This document shows, piece by piece, positions 41,938-50,653 of a stretch of DNA of 64,000 bases; position 1 is the first letter of the stretch, and every line of letters starts with the position of its first letter. The stretch is from Pseudomonadota bacterium. GTDB lineage: Bacteria; Desulfobacterota; Desulfobulbia; Desulfobulbales; JAHJIY01. The position numbers and the translations under genes were made by a program. The DNA lies in NCBI GenBank assembly GCA_018823175.1, contig JAHJIY010000085.1, positions 29,636-93,635 of the forward strand. Reading direction: 5' to 3'. Below the pieces are notes generated by a model. That model ran no database searches. It was not told the origin of the DNA and saw only the letters and a program-made list of their open reading frames with translations.

Positions 41938-42578
41938 CCGATAATTACCAATTGGTTGATTAAGGTTGTTCTGACTACTCCCAGATCTTGCCAGCGGCGG
42001 GCTGAGGTTCTGACGGCCATTTCCAGCAAAGCAATCTTCCCCTGTCGTCGTAATTTGCGGATTAGGGCGAAATCCTCCAGGAATGGCTGTTCGGGAAATC
42101 CGCCGGCGCGTTGGAATATTTCCGTCCGTATGAAAATTGCCTGATCGCCATATGGCATTTGCAGATATTTTGCTCTGAAGTTGGCCATCATCTCAATGCA
42201 TCTGATCCCAGTTGCGGTATCTTCTATTTTAAGGCGGAAGGCCCCGGCCATGATTTCATGGTTGTTCAGGGCGTCGCGGACCTGGGGCCCAAAACCCAGG
42301 GGTAAAATGGTGTCGGCGTGTAAAAAAAGAAGAATGTCACCGGTTGCGGCTCGCGCCCCGGTATTCATCTGGTTGGCCCGGCCGGGAGGAGCGCTCAATA
42401 CCATGGCCCCGGCTCGTTTGGCGTTGGTGATGGTCTGGTCGGTGCTGCCGCCATCGACCACAATAATTTCTGCCACCGGACCTTGGGCAGCGGCCTTGAT
42501 CGCGGCCGCGATGTTTGCCTCTTCGTTAATCGCTGGAATTATTATTGAAATGGCGGATGTCTTCTGGTCGGTCAACAT
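41868..42578 (-). CDS. TIGR04283-type family 2 glycosyltransferase
   Basis: About 236 residues from the ATG at 42578, which has GGAG ten bases upstream and gives the family start 'MLTDQKTSAISIIIPAINEE'. GT2 motifs are 'IIVVDGGSTDQT', the DxD-like 'LLFLHADTILP', and 'GDQAIFIRTEIFQRAGGFPE'. TIGR04283 members are labelled arsenosugar biosynthesis glycosyltransferases, but most occur without arsenic genes; none are seen here. The start overlaps the upstream TIGR04282 gene, with which it is coupled. Confidence 0.88.
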   Translation of the reverse strand: MLTDQKTSAISIIIPAINEEANIAAAIKAAAQGPVAEIIVVDGGSTDQTITNAKRAGAMVLSAPPGRANQMNTGARAATGDILLFLHADTILPLGFGPQVRDALNNHEIMAGAFRLKIEDTATGIRCIEMMANFRAKYLQMPYGDQAIFIRTEIFQRAGGFPEQPFLEDFALIRKLRRQGKIALLEMAVRTSARRWQDLGVVRTTLINQLVIIGYFLGVSPDSLRKLYRNSLRVKS

Positions 42579-43158
42579 CAAAAAGGGTCTCCAGCTGAAA
42601 TATTGATAGGCCTTTTTTTTTGGCCCGAGCAATGGTTATTGTCAGGACCTCTTCAGTCCCCCAAGGGATCGAGTTAAAAAGTTCGGGCTGATAATCTTTT
42701 AGTCCGATCAGGTAATAGCCGCCGTCATGGGCCGGCCCCAGGACCAGGTCGAAATTGGTCAGATGGTCCAGGGCCTTGGTAATGATCTTATGGGTTAAAG
42801 CCGGGCAGTCGGCGCCAACCGTGATTGTTTTATCTGCTGAGGTAAATGATGCCATAAAGGCCCGGGCCAGCCGGTCGCCCAGGTCTCCTTTCCCTTGCGG
42901 TAGGCAGGGAATCTCGGCTGGAAGCCAGCTGTATATTTCTGCCTTGCTTGCCCCGGTAAAACGGACTTCAAGTTCGGCCTGGCGGTGTTGGCCGGTGAGT
43001 CTTGCCTGCCTGATGATCTGTTCAGTCATTTGCTTTTGGAGATTAGCGGCGCCCTCCGCTCCCAAAGCAGGAATCAGTCTGGTTTTACTTGCCCCCGGTT
43101 TGGGGTAGCGGGTGAAGATGATAATCTTTTCTCGGTAATTATTTGATTGTTGGTTCAT
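42526..43158 (-). CDS. TIGR04282/DUF2064-type nucleotidyl/glycosyltransferase-fold protein
   Basis: 210 residues. 'IIFTRYPKPGASKTRLIPALG' at the N-terminus, 'ITVGADCPALT' and 'DLVLGPAHDGGYYLIGLK' are the DUF2064/TIGR04282 signature of a GT-A-like fold. Partner of the TIGR04283 gene, which begins within its 3' end. Shared pathway is likely but its product is unknown. Confidence 0.9.
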   Translation of the reverse strand: MNQQSNNYREKIIIFTRYPKPGASKTRLIPALGAEGAANLQKQMTEQIIRQARLTGQHRQAELEVRFTGASKAEIYSWLPAEIPCLPQGKGDLGDRLARAFMASFTSADKTITVGADCPALTHKIITKALDHLTNFDLVLGPAHDGGYYLIGLKDYQPELFNSIPWGTEEVLTITIARAKKKGLSIFQLETLFDVDRPEDIRHFNNNSSD

Positions 43159-43175
43159 AAATATAAAAATATTAT

Positions 43176-43231
43176 GTTAGCTGTTAGCTGTTAGCTGTTA
43201 GCTGTTAGCTGTTAGCTGTTAGCTGTTAGCT
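43176..43231. repeat. Heptanucleotide tandem array, 8 x GTTAGCT
   Basis: Eight perfect copies of GTTAGCT in the divergent gap between the TIGR04282 gene and the UPF0280 gene, in the leader of both. Confidence 0.97.
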
Positions 43232-43291
43232 CTTCACCTTGAGTTGAAGGCTAATCGCTTATTCATTTAAAATCTACCATATCGGGTAAAA

Positions 43292-44059
43292 GTGGGCAGT
43301 AATAGAAAAAATAAAAAAAAGGCGCCTGCGTCCTACCGGCAGAGGGCTTATCGGCAAACCATCGATCAAACCAATCTGGTTTCCAGTATGGTGCGGGTCA
43401 GGGAAACCGATCTGCATCTCCTGGCTTCAGTTGATGTTTCGACTGCGGCCCGTCATCTGGTTATCCAGTATCGAAACCAACTGGAAAGCTATATTCAGGC
43501 CCATCCCGTCTTTCTTACTTCCTTGAAACCAGTTTCCCTTGACCCGTTGGCTCCACCCATAATCAAGGAAATGCTCAAGGCGGCCCAGGCGACCGGGGTC
43601 GGGCCGATGGCCGCGGTGGCTGGAGCGGTGGCGGAGTTTGTCGGCCGGGACTTGCTTGGCCGGGTGGTCGAGGAGATTATGGTGGAAAATGGCGGCGATA
43701 TATTCCTGCGGCGTCTAAAGGAGTGCGTAGTTGCCATTTTTTCCGGCGAGTCGCCCTTAAGTAACCGAATCGGGATCCAGGTTCCAGTTGCGCTGATGCC
43801 CTTGGGAATATGTACATCATCGGGCACCGTCGGTCATTCTTTGAGTTTCGGGCAGGCCGATGCGGTAACGGTGATCGCCGCCTCGGTCTGTCTGGCCGAT
43901 GCCGCCGCCACCCGCCTGGGCAATGAAGTGCAGGTCGGGCAGCCGCTTGCCCACGCTCTGGCAGTCGCTAAAACTATCAAGGGACTTGCCGGGGTGGTGA
44001 TCGTGCGCGGAGATGAGTTGGGGGTCTGGGGTGAGGTGCAACTGGTCAAGCTTGATTAA
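43292..44059 (+). CDS. UPF0280 family protein
   Basis: 255 residues with a GTG start. Family motifs: 'YRQRAYRQTI', 'GVGPMAAVAGAVAEFVG', 'IMVENGGDIFLR', 'GICTSSGTVGHSLSFGQADAV' (quoted in part) and 'ADAAATRLGN'. The fold resembles ApbE/thiamine-type flavin transferases, but function is not established. Common in methanogens and anaerobic Deltaproteobacteria. Monocistronic here. Confidence 0.9.
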   Translation: MGSNRKNKKKAPASYRQRAYRQTIDQTNLVSSMVRVRETDLHLLASVDVSTAARHLVIQYRNQLESYIQAHPVFLTSLKPVSLDPLAPPIIKEMLKAAQATGVGPMAAVAGAVAEFVGRDLLGRVVEEIMVENGGDIFLRRLKECVVAIFSGESPLSNRIGIQVPVALMPLGICTSSGTVGHSLSFGQADAVTVIAASVCLADAAATRLGNEVQVGQPLAHALAVAKTIKGLAGVVIVRGDELGVWGEVQLVKLD

Positions 44060-44094
44060 CGATTGGTTATACCGCAATGGTTTCTTGCAGGGTG

Positions 44095-44188
44095 CATAAG
44101 TCTCGATGTCTCGTGACCTCGCTTATCGGTTTGAGTCGATTATCGCTCGAAGGAAGAACCCTTACGGTGCGGCTCAACTCAGCTTTAT
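44095..44188. repeat. CATAAG palindromic element, long copy (94 bp), overlapping the methyltransferase stop codon
   Basis: Left flank GCATAAGTCTCG and right flank CTCAGCTTTAT, with stem TTGAGTCG / CGGCTCAA (one G-T wobble) and an enlarged loop. As in copy 3, the right flank on the minus strand encodes I-K-L-S and the stop, here of the methyltransferase gene. Confidence 0.85.
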
Positions 44189-44842
44189 GATCCCACTCAC
44201 AGCCAGGTGCCGGTTGCTGACTGTCTTTACCGTCAGTTCTGAAAGATCATGGCTGGTAAGCTGGTTTTTTATTTCGTCAACGGTGTAGGCGGCCAACAGT
44301 GAATTGAAAAAATCCTTTTTAAGAATGTCCGGTTCGGAGGCGGCGTATTTTTCAACAATAGCCTGGGCCGCATCCGTGTTTTCGGGCCGCATCAGGTCCA
44401 TGATCATTATCTTGGTGCCCAGGGTTGCGTAGTTCTTGATGGTTTGCCAGATGATTTCAGGGCTTGGTAGATGATGCAGCAGGCTGTTGGAGATAATGGC
44501 GCCAAAGGAAGGGATGGGGAGATCCAGGTCCGGCAAGCGTCCTTGAATAAGTTGGATGCGGTTTTCCATGTTATGGGTCGTAATGTTGTGCCGAGCGTGT
44601 TGCAGCATGCTGGCGGAGCCATCGACGCCGTGTATTGTGCAGGTCGGCCATTTTTGGGCAAAGAGGAGCAGGATGTCGGCCGGGCCGCAGCCAAGGTCCA
44701 GGACATTACCTGCGAGATGGTCCGGGAATGTTTCGCTGAAAATTTGGACGAAAAGTCGGTTTGGGTCGCTGAAATCGGCCTGGGCGTATGCCAGGGCCTG
44801 TTCCTCTCCTTCCATTAATTCCGGTTCCGGGATTCGGTCCAT
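44174..44842 (-). CDS. Class I SAM-dependent methyltransferase
   Basis: 222 residues. The SAM-binding motif I is 'VLDLGCGPADILLLFA', followed by 'IHGVDGSASMLQHAR' and 'ISNSLLHHLPSPEIIW', as in Methyltransf_11/25 enzymes. Substrate unknown. The C-terminal I-K-L-S and stop come from the palindromic repeat. Confidence 0.9.
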   Translation of the reverse strand: MDRIPEPELMEGEEQALAYAQADFSDPNRLFVQIFSETFPDHLAGNVLDLGCGPADILLLFAQKWPTCTIHGVDGSASMLQHARHNITTHNMENRIQLIQGRLPDLDLPIPSFGAIISNSLLHHLPSPEIIWQTIKNYATLGTKIMIMDLMRPENTDAAQAIVEKYAASEPDILKKDFFNSLLAAYTVDEIKNQLTSHDLSELTVKTVSNRHLAVSGIIKLS

Positions 44843-45026
44843 CTTGGTGTTCCTGTAGTATGATAAAGTCTAGTCCGCTGAAATAACGGTCTTTTTTAGG
44901 GTTCGTTTTGGGTGCGGCACTTTCTCTGCCGCCTCGGGACAAGGATGACGGTAATGTGATCTTCGACTTAAAAGCAACTTTTGTACTTGGCCCTCTGGTT
45001 ATGAATGGTGGCTTTATGTGTAGAGA

Positions 45027-45710
45027 TTAAACCATTTTGTCTTCCGACCAATCGTTATGTTCAAATTCGGTGTGGTCCGGTTTGGGTGCTTTTTCTTCCT
45101 GCAGTCTTGCGTTTAACCAGGGGATGATTTTGTCGAATTCGGCGACCATTTCGGCCAAGGCTTTTCCCCGGTGACTGATCTTGTTTTTTTCTGCCATGGA
45201 GGATTCAGCGAATGTTTTGCTAAGTTCTGGGCAATAAAAGACCGGGTCATAACCGAAGCCACCGTCGCCCTTTGCGGCCGTGGTTATTTCGCCTTCACAG
45301 CGTCCTTCATAGGTAAGGGCCGGGCCGGAGGGCACGGCAAGGGAGATGACGCACTCAAAAGCGGCCTGGCGATTTGTCTCGTCGGCTAGTTCGTGCAGGA
45401 GTTTTTTAATGTTATCGGCATCGGTGGCGTTTTCCCCGGCGTAGCGGGCCGAGTAAACGCCGGGCGCGCCGTTCAGGGCATCAACCACCAGGCCGGAATC
45501 GTCGGCAATAGCGGGCAGGCCTAAAAACTTGGCAGTAAAGTGGGCTTTTTTATAGGCATTATCATCGAACGTTTCGCCGTCTTCCACAACCTCAGGAATT
45601 GGGCCGAAGTCGTTAAGCCCTTTGATTTCGATCGGGAAATTTTTTAGAAGTTCCTGGAATTCCTTGATTTTTCCCTGGTTTTTGGTCGCAAGTACAATGG
45701 TATGTCCCAT
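45027..45710 (-). CDS. rdgB: RdgB/HAM1 XTP/dITP diphosphatase
   Basis: 227 residues. Motifs 'ATKNQGKIKEFQELL', 'GETFDDNAYKKA', 'ADDSGLVVDALNGAPGVYSA' and 'GDGGFGYDPVFY' are all intact. It hydrolyses non-canonical purine triphosphates. A 25-residue charged tail ('PDHTEFEHNDWSEDK') is longer than usual. Cytoplasmic, single gene. Confidence 0.96.
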   Translation of the reverse strand: MGHTIVLATKNQGKIKEFQELLKNFPIEIKGLNDFGPIPEVVEDGETFDDNAYKKAHFTAKFLGLPAIADDSGLVVDALNGAPGVYSARYAGENATDADNIKKLLHELADETNRQAAFECVISLAVPSGPALTYEGRCEGEITTAAKGDGGFGYDPVFYCPELSKTFAESSMAEKNKISHRGKALAEMVAEFDKIIPWLNARLQEEKAPKPDHTEFEHNDWSEDKMV

Positions 45711-45835
45711 TCCGCTATTCCTCCTTTATTTATATTACGAGCCGACAATAAAACCAATGTGCTATTCGCGCAATATTTAAGTTTTCAGGTGGATGTTTTG
45801 CACAAAGGGTCTAAAAAGAATGATCATCTTGTCGA

Positions 45836-46408
45836 ATGCTTGACACCTTGGCGCTAAATCTCTTAAATGATCAGAGTATGGAATTTTCAGGCAAAAAAAT
45901 CATTTTAACCGGATATCGGGCTTGCGGGAAGACCTCGGTTGGGAAAATTCTGGCTGCGAAGCTGGGATTAGATTTTATTGACATGGATAAGGTCCTGGAG
46001 GAGCGCTACGGGTCTATCCGTCAAATGGTGGAGGACCAGGGCTGGGATTTTTTCCGGGCCCGGGAACGGGAGTTGCTCGATGAGTTGACTGGGCGCGATA
46101 ATCTGGTCGTGGCGACCGGCGGCGGGGCAATCATGCATCATCCACAATGGCAGAGACTGATGGATACCGGGCTGACCGTCTGGTTGACCGGTGATGTGGA
46201 AACCATTTGTCGTCGTCTGGCGGCCGATCTGGTTAGCGCTGAGCAGCGGCCATCTCTGACCGGTCAGGACATTCGGGATGAGGTGGCGGGAGTGTTGGCT
46301 GAGCGGGAGCCTTTTTACCGGCAAGGTTCGCATCTGACGGTTGACGGTAATATGGATCTGGCAGATATCGTTCTCAAAATTGAAAATTTCCTGCAGGGCG
46401 ACAAGTAA
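45836..46408 (+). CDS. aroK: Shikimate kinase
   Basis: 190 residues in the longest frame; Met15 (45878) is the more typical family start, and neither start has a clear ribosome binding site. P-loop 'GYRACGKTS', 'DFIDMDKVLEERYG' and 'VVATGGGAI' are the ATP and shikimate sites; the 'LTVWLTGD' and LID-region arginines (AEQRPSLTG) are present. Phosphorylates shikimate in the aromatic pathway. Next to aroC (43 bases). Confidence 0.93.
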   Translation: MLDTLALNLLNDQSMEFSGKKIILTGYRACGKTSVGKILAAKLGLDFIDMDKVLEERYGSIRQMVEDQGWDFFRARERELLDELTGRDNLVVATGGGAIMHHPQWQRLMDTGLTVWLTGDVETICRRLAADLVSAEQRPSLTGQDIRDEVAGVLAEREPFYRQGSHLTVDGNMDLADIVLKIENFLQGDK

Positions 46409-46451
46409 GCTATGACCTGCGGGTTATTTAGATAAAATATTAGGAGTTGAA

Positions 46452-47507
46452 ATGGCGGGAAATACATTTGGTGAATTATTCAGAGTAACCACCTGGGGTG
46501 AATCACATGGCACGGCGGTAGGGGCCACGATTGACGGCTGTCCACCGGGGGTTGCGCTGACGGCGGAAAATATTCAGAAAGATATGGATCGGCGGCGGCC
46601 CGGGACCGGGGGGCCGGCGGCAAGCCCACGCAAGGAGCCTGACCGGGTTGAAATTCTTTCCGGGATTTTTGAGGGCAGAACGACCGGCACCCCTATCTCC
46701 CTAATTATTTATAATCAGGACGCTCATAGTAAATCATATGATCATTTGAAAGATATATTCCGGCCTGGGCATGGTGATATTACCTATCTTCGTAAATACG
46801 GGATCAGGGATCATCGGGGCGGCGGGCGGGCTTCGGCCCGGGAGACTGCGGCCCGGGTAGCGGCGGGGGCGGTAGCAAAAAAGGTTCTAATCCTTCAGGA
46901 AATCAGGGTGACGGCTTATACGGTGGCCTTGGGCGGAATTGAGGTAAAGAAAAGGGACCTTGGCGAAATTGAGCAAAACCGATTGTTCTGTCCTGATAAC
47001 GAGACGGCCTCTTTGATGGAAGCGAGAGTCATGGAGGTGCGGAAGCAGGGTGATACCTTGGGCGGGATAGTGGAGATTATTGCGACCGGTTGTCCGGCCG
47101 GCCTGGGTGAGCCGGTCTTTGATAAGCTTGACGGTGAGTTGGCCCGGGCCTTGATGTCAATCGGCGCGGTTAAAGGGGTGGAAATCGGAGCTGGTTTTGA
47201 GGCTGCCAGGATGACGGGATCGGAAAATAACGATCGTATTCTGCCGGATGGTTTCGGGTCGAATAATGCCGGGGGGATTCTGGCCGGCATTTCCAGTGGT
47301 CAGGAGATTGTGGCTCGGGTGGCGGTTAAGCCTATCCCTTCCATTGGCCGGGAGCAGGAGACGATTGATCTTGACCATAAACCGGTGAAGATTATGGTCG
47401 GTGGCCGGCATGATATCTCGGCAATTCCTCGGATTATTCCGGTCTGCGAGGCCATGGTTGCCTTGACTCTGGTTGATCATCTGTTGCGGCAAAAAGCCAT
47501 TAAGTAA
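46452..47507 (+). CDS. aroC: Chorismate synthase
   Basis: 351 residues, AGGAG before the ATG. Signature segments 'FRVTTWGESHGTAVGATIDG', 'DMDRRRPGTGGP', 'GHGDITYLRKYGIRDHRGGG' and 'SSGQEIVARVAVKPIPSI' are intact. Converts EPSP to chorismate with reduced FMN. Operon with aroK. Confidence 0.97.
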   Translation: MAGNTFGELFRVTTWGESHGTAVGATIDGCPPGVALTAENIQKDMDRRRPGTGGPAASPRKEPDRVEILSGIFEGRTTGTPISLIIYNQDAHSKSYDHLKDIFRPGHGDITYLRKYGIRDHRGGGRASARETAARVAAGAVAKKVLILQEIRVTAYTVALGGIEVKKRDLGEIEQNRLFCPDNETASLMEARVMEVRKQGDTLGGIVEIIATGCPAGLGEPVFDKLDGELARALMSIGAVKGVEIGAGFEAARMTGSENNDRILPDGFGSNNAGGILAGISSGQEIVARVAVKPIPSIGREQETIDLDHKPVKIMVGGRHDISAIPRIIPVCEAMVALTLVDHLLRQKAIK

Positions 47508-47585
47508 AATATTTTTCGGGTATTTTTGGAATTTTCTAGTGATTACAGGATAATATAAAGGCGGAAGCCGAATCAGGAAAAATCA

Positions 47586-49160
47586 ATGGCAATTAGATCG
47601 CCACGTAAAATAGTGATGGTGACCCGTGAATATGAGGGTCTGGCCGGGGCCGGCGGCTTGAAGGATGTCTCGCGGCAACTGGCCGAGGCCTTGGCCCGGA
47701 AAGGCAAGGATGTCAGTGTGGTCATGCCGCTGTACGGGTTTATGTCTCCTGAGGAAGCTGGATTTGTCCTGACCGATCTGTCCTTTGAGGTCGATATGCC
47801 ATATGTCGGCACCGACCGGCGGGAGTTGGTCCGGATCTGGTCTGCTAAGCGCAAGGAGGTTGTGATCTATCTGGTCGATGCTTTGCGTTTTCGGGCGAAA
47901 AGGTCAATTTACACTTATACCTTCGCAGATGAGGGGGAAAACCCGGAAAATAAAAAGGGTTACGGTCATATTGATTATTTTGCCATGAATCTGCTCTTGC
48001 AAAAGGCAACGATTGGTCTGCTTATTTGTCTAAACAAAAAACCTGATATCATCCATTGTCAGGATGGCCATGCCGCTTTGTTGCCGGTCATGATCAGAGA
48101 AATCGACGGATATCGTCATTATTTCAGAAAGACCGGCTTTGTTGTTACGATCCATAACGCCGGGCGGGGTTATCACCAGGGAATTGACGATCTGGCCTTT
48201 GTCGAGAAGATTACCGGTTTATCGTCCAGGGTTATTTTTGATAATTTGCTGGAGAGAGATTTCGACCCGTTGCTGGCCGCGTCTTCTTATGCGGTGCTCA
48301 ATACGGTGAGTGAGAATTATGCCCGGGAACTGATGGAAACCGATGATGACGAGCAGACCGGCTGGTTGGGGCATCGGCTTAGACAGCGGGGCATGGTCCT
48401 TGAAGGTATTACCAACGGGATAAATCCGGAGGATTTTGATCCAAAGGTTCCGGAAAATCTTGGCATCGCCGCCGCTTATTCTCCCCTGCAGGGTAAAATG
48501 GATGGCAAGGCCAAGTGCAAAGCGGCCCTGGTTGAGTTGCTTGGTAAAAAGATGGATGGGATAATGCAAAGAGGAGAACTTGATCCTCAGCCCGAGCAGC
48601 CCTTGTTTACTTTTATTGGTCGGCTTACGGCCCAGAAAGGGGTGGACAAGATGATCGGTGCCCTGGAGGCCTTGCTGCCGGTGGAGCATGATTTTCAGGT
48701 CGTTATTCTTGGGGCCGGTGAAAAGGAGATCGAAAATGCCTTGCTGAAATTGTCCGGCAGTAAGCAGAACAAGGGCCGGATCTGTGTTCTGTATGGTTAT
48801 GACTCGTTATTGGCCAACCGGATATATGCCGCCGGGGATTTCTTTTTGATTCCTTCCCAGTATGAACCCTGCGGATTGACTGATTTTATCGCCCAGCTTT
48901 TCGGTAACATCCCGATCGTTCATCAGGTCGGCGGTCTGGTAAAGGTAATTGATGGGGTAAGCGGCTTTGGCTACCGTGAACATAATTCCGCCGCTTTGAT
49001 GGGCGCTATGCAGCAGGCGTTGGACATATTTCGTAATAAGCCGGGAAAAATAGGACAGATCCGTAAATCTGCGGTGAAAAATATTTATAAAAATTTCACC
49101 TGGGACATCAGAGTCGCCCGCTATGAAGAGCTTTACCGGAAATCTTTGTCGTTGATCTGA
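47586..49160 (+). CDS. glgA: Glycogen/starch synthase
   Basis: 524 residues, GT5 family. The N-terminal domain has 'TREYEGLAGAGGLKDVSRQL' (the usual K-x-GGL site reads A-G-A-GGL here). The C-terminal GT-B half has 'FTFIGRLTAQKGVDKMIGAL' and 'LIPSQYEPCGLTDFIAQLFG' with the catalytic E of the EPCG motif. Transfers glucose from ADP-glucose. The altered N-terminal Lys of KxGGL may change donor binding. No other glg genes are in the window. Confidence 0.88.
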   Translation: MAIRSPRKIVMVTREYEGLAGAGGLKDVSRQLAEALARKGKDVSVVMPLYGFMSPEEAGFVLTDLSFEVDMPYVGTDRRELVRIWSAKRKEVVIYLVDALRFRAKRSIYTYTFADEGENPENKKGYGHIDYFAMNLLLQKATIGLLICLNKKPDIIHCQDGHAALLPVMIREIDGYRHYFRKTGFVVTIHNAGRGYHQGIDDLAFVEKITGLSSRVIFDNLLERDFDPLLAASSYAVLNTVSENYARELMETDDDEQTGWLGHRLRQRGMVLEGITNGINPEDFDPKVPENLGIAAAYSPLQGKMDGKAKCKAALVELLGKKMDGIMQRGELDPQPEQPLFTFIGRLTAQKGVDKMIGALEALLPVEHDFQVVILGAGEKEIENALLKLSGSKQNKGRICVLYGYDSLLANRIYAAGDFFLIPSQYEPCGLTDFIAQLFGNIPIVHQVGGLVKVIDGVSGFGYREHNSAALMGAMQQALDIFRNKPGKIGQIRKSAVKNIYKNFTWDIRVARYEELYRKSLSLI

Positions 49161-49464
49161 GTTGTCATTTTTTGAAAATAATCTTTTTCCGCAAATCTGG
49201 TTTTCCGCATAAATTCTTTTGTTCGTTTATCGATAAAAAAGAATAATCAAAACAAAAAAACTTTCTTTCCCCTTTCTTCTTCGTGGTAACCTAAAATGTA
49301 ATTGTTCCGGTAAATCCGAATGGTCCAAATATCCTGTTGTACAGATTATCTTGATTCGGTTCGGACAGTGCATCTTATATATCACGAGATAAATTTATAC
49401 CACAAGGGCATAAGTTTCGTTTGAGCCGACGAGCGGCTCAACTCAGCTTTATAAATGGAGGATT
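49161..49464. other. glgA-gapA intergenic region
   Basis: 304 bases with AT-rich sequence and a palindromic element (49409-49452) ending 5 bases before the gapA ribosome binding site. A weak promoter-like TTGATT / TTATAT pair near 49352-49381 could drive gapA. No gene seen. Confidence 0.5.
49409..49452. repeat. CATAAG palindromic element, copy 4 (44 bp), in the gapA leader
   Basis: Left flank CATAAGTTTCGT and right flank CTCAGCTTTAT identical to the 39.5-kb copies, but the stem is TTGAGCCG / CGGCTCAA with a shorter loop. The stem sequence differs from the other loci yet pairs perfectly, a covariation signal. Located just before the gapA ribosome binding site. Confidence 0.93.
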
Positions 49465-49467
49465 ATG

Positions 49468-50472
49468 ATGACGGTACGGATTGGTATTAATGGTTTTGGG
49501 AGGATAGGCAGAAATATTTTTCGAGCCAGGGATAAGGATGAAGCCTTTGCTGACATTGAAATTGTGGCGATAAATGATCTGACTGATTTTAACACCCTGG
49601 CCCACCTGCTTAAATATGACTCAATCATGGGGGTTTACGCCAAGGAGGTAAAGGCTAGTGATAATGGGGTCGTAGTTGATGGTCAGGAGATTAAAATCTT
49701 TAACCATCGAAATCCGGCCGATATTCCGTGGGGAGATCTTGGAGTTGATTATGTGGTTGAGTCAACGGGATTTTTTACTCATTCCGATAAGGCGCAAGCC
49801 CATCTTGATGCCGGTGCTAAAAAAGTGGTTATTTCGGCCCCGGCCAAGGGTAACGTCAAGACCATTGTCATGGGGGTAAATGAAGATGATTATGATCCGG
49901 TTGAGGACCATATTATCTCTAACGCCTCCTGTACGACGAACTGTCTGGCACCGGTTGCCAAGGTGATCCTTGATCGTTTCGGGATCAAGAAAGGGCTGAT
50001 GACCACGGTCCATGCTTATACCAATGATCAGCGGATTCTTGATTTCCCCCATTCCGATTTACGGCGGGCCCGGGCGGCAGCCATGTCGATGATTCCCACC
50101 AAGACCGGGGCGGCAGCGGCGGTGGCTCTGGTTATTCCGGAGCTTAAAGGTAAATTTGACGGTCTGGCCGTCAGGGTGCCCACGCCAAATGTGTCGCTGG
50201 TTGATGTTGTAATGGAGGTCGAAAAGGAAACCTCGGCTCCGGAAGTCAATCAGGCCCTGGCTGCGGCCGCCGGCCGTTATCTGGGTTATTCCGATGAACC
50301 GCTGGTCTCCATTGATTACCAGGGGAATCCTCATTCCTCAATAGTTGATGCCCTGTCGACCAAGGTGATCGGGAACATGGTCAAGGTCCTTAGTTGGTAT
50401 GATAATGAGTGGGGATATTCCAACCGGGTGCTGGATCTTATAAACTTGATGGAGGGGCAGAAACCCCTGTAG
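49468..50472 (+). CDS. gapA: Type I glyceraldehyde-3-phosphate dehydrogenase
   Basis: 334 residues from the second ATG (GGAGG six bases upstream). NAD-binding '[14 protein letters not shown]', catalytic '[16 protein letters not shown]' (Cys and downstream His '[11 protein letters not shown]'), and '[12 protein letters not shown]' are intact. Glycolysis/gluconeogenesis. A palindromic repeat sits in its leader and a hairpin (50505-50537) follows. Confidence 0.97.
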   Translation: MTVRIGINGFGRIGRNIFRARDKDEAFADIEIVAINDLTDFNTLAHLLKYDSIMGVYAKEVKASDNGVVVDGQEIKIFNHRNPADIPWGDLGVDYVVESTGFFTHSDKAQAHLDAGAKKVVISAPAKGNVKTIVMGVNEDDYDPVEDHIISNASCTTNCLAPVAKVILDRFGIKKGLMTTVHAYTNDQRILDFPHSDLRRARAAAMSMIPTKTGAAAAVALVIPELKGKFDGLAVRVPTPNVSLVDVVMEVEKETSAPEVNQALAAAAGRYLGYSDEPLVSIDYQGNPHSSIVDALSTKVIGNMVKVLSWYDNEWGYSNRVLDLINLMEGQKPL

Positions 50473-50504
50473 TTGCTATTGTTTTAATGAAAATGTATGG
50501 TGAT

Positions 50505-50537
50505 GCTGGTCCTCGTAAACATTATTGGGGGACCAGC
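50505..50537. terminator. Hairpin after gapA
   Basis: GCTGGTCC (50505-50512) pairs with GGACCAGC (50530-50537), followed by TTTAGG. A modest terminator-like hairpin 33 bases after the gapA stop. Confidence 0.5.
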
Positions 50538-50653
50538 TTTAGGCTTGTAGGTTTGGGGTTAAAATATCAATTAACAGGGTGCTACCCTGACAGTTAAGGT
50601 CAAAGTATGATCGTCCTGTCCTTACTAAGTCGGATGACTAAAGTGCATGGTCT

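Noticed and set aside
41868..43158. Arsenosugar biosynthesis pathway from the TIGR04282/TIGR04283 names
   Set aside because: No ArsM/ArsS or other arsenic genes are adjacent; these families are widespread without arsenic function.
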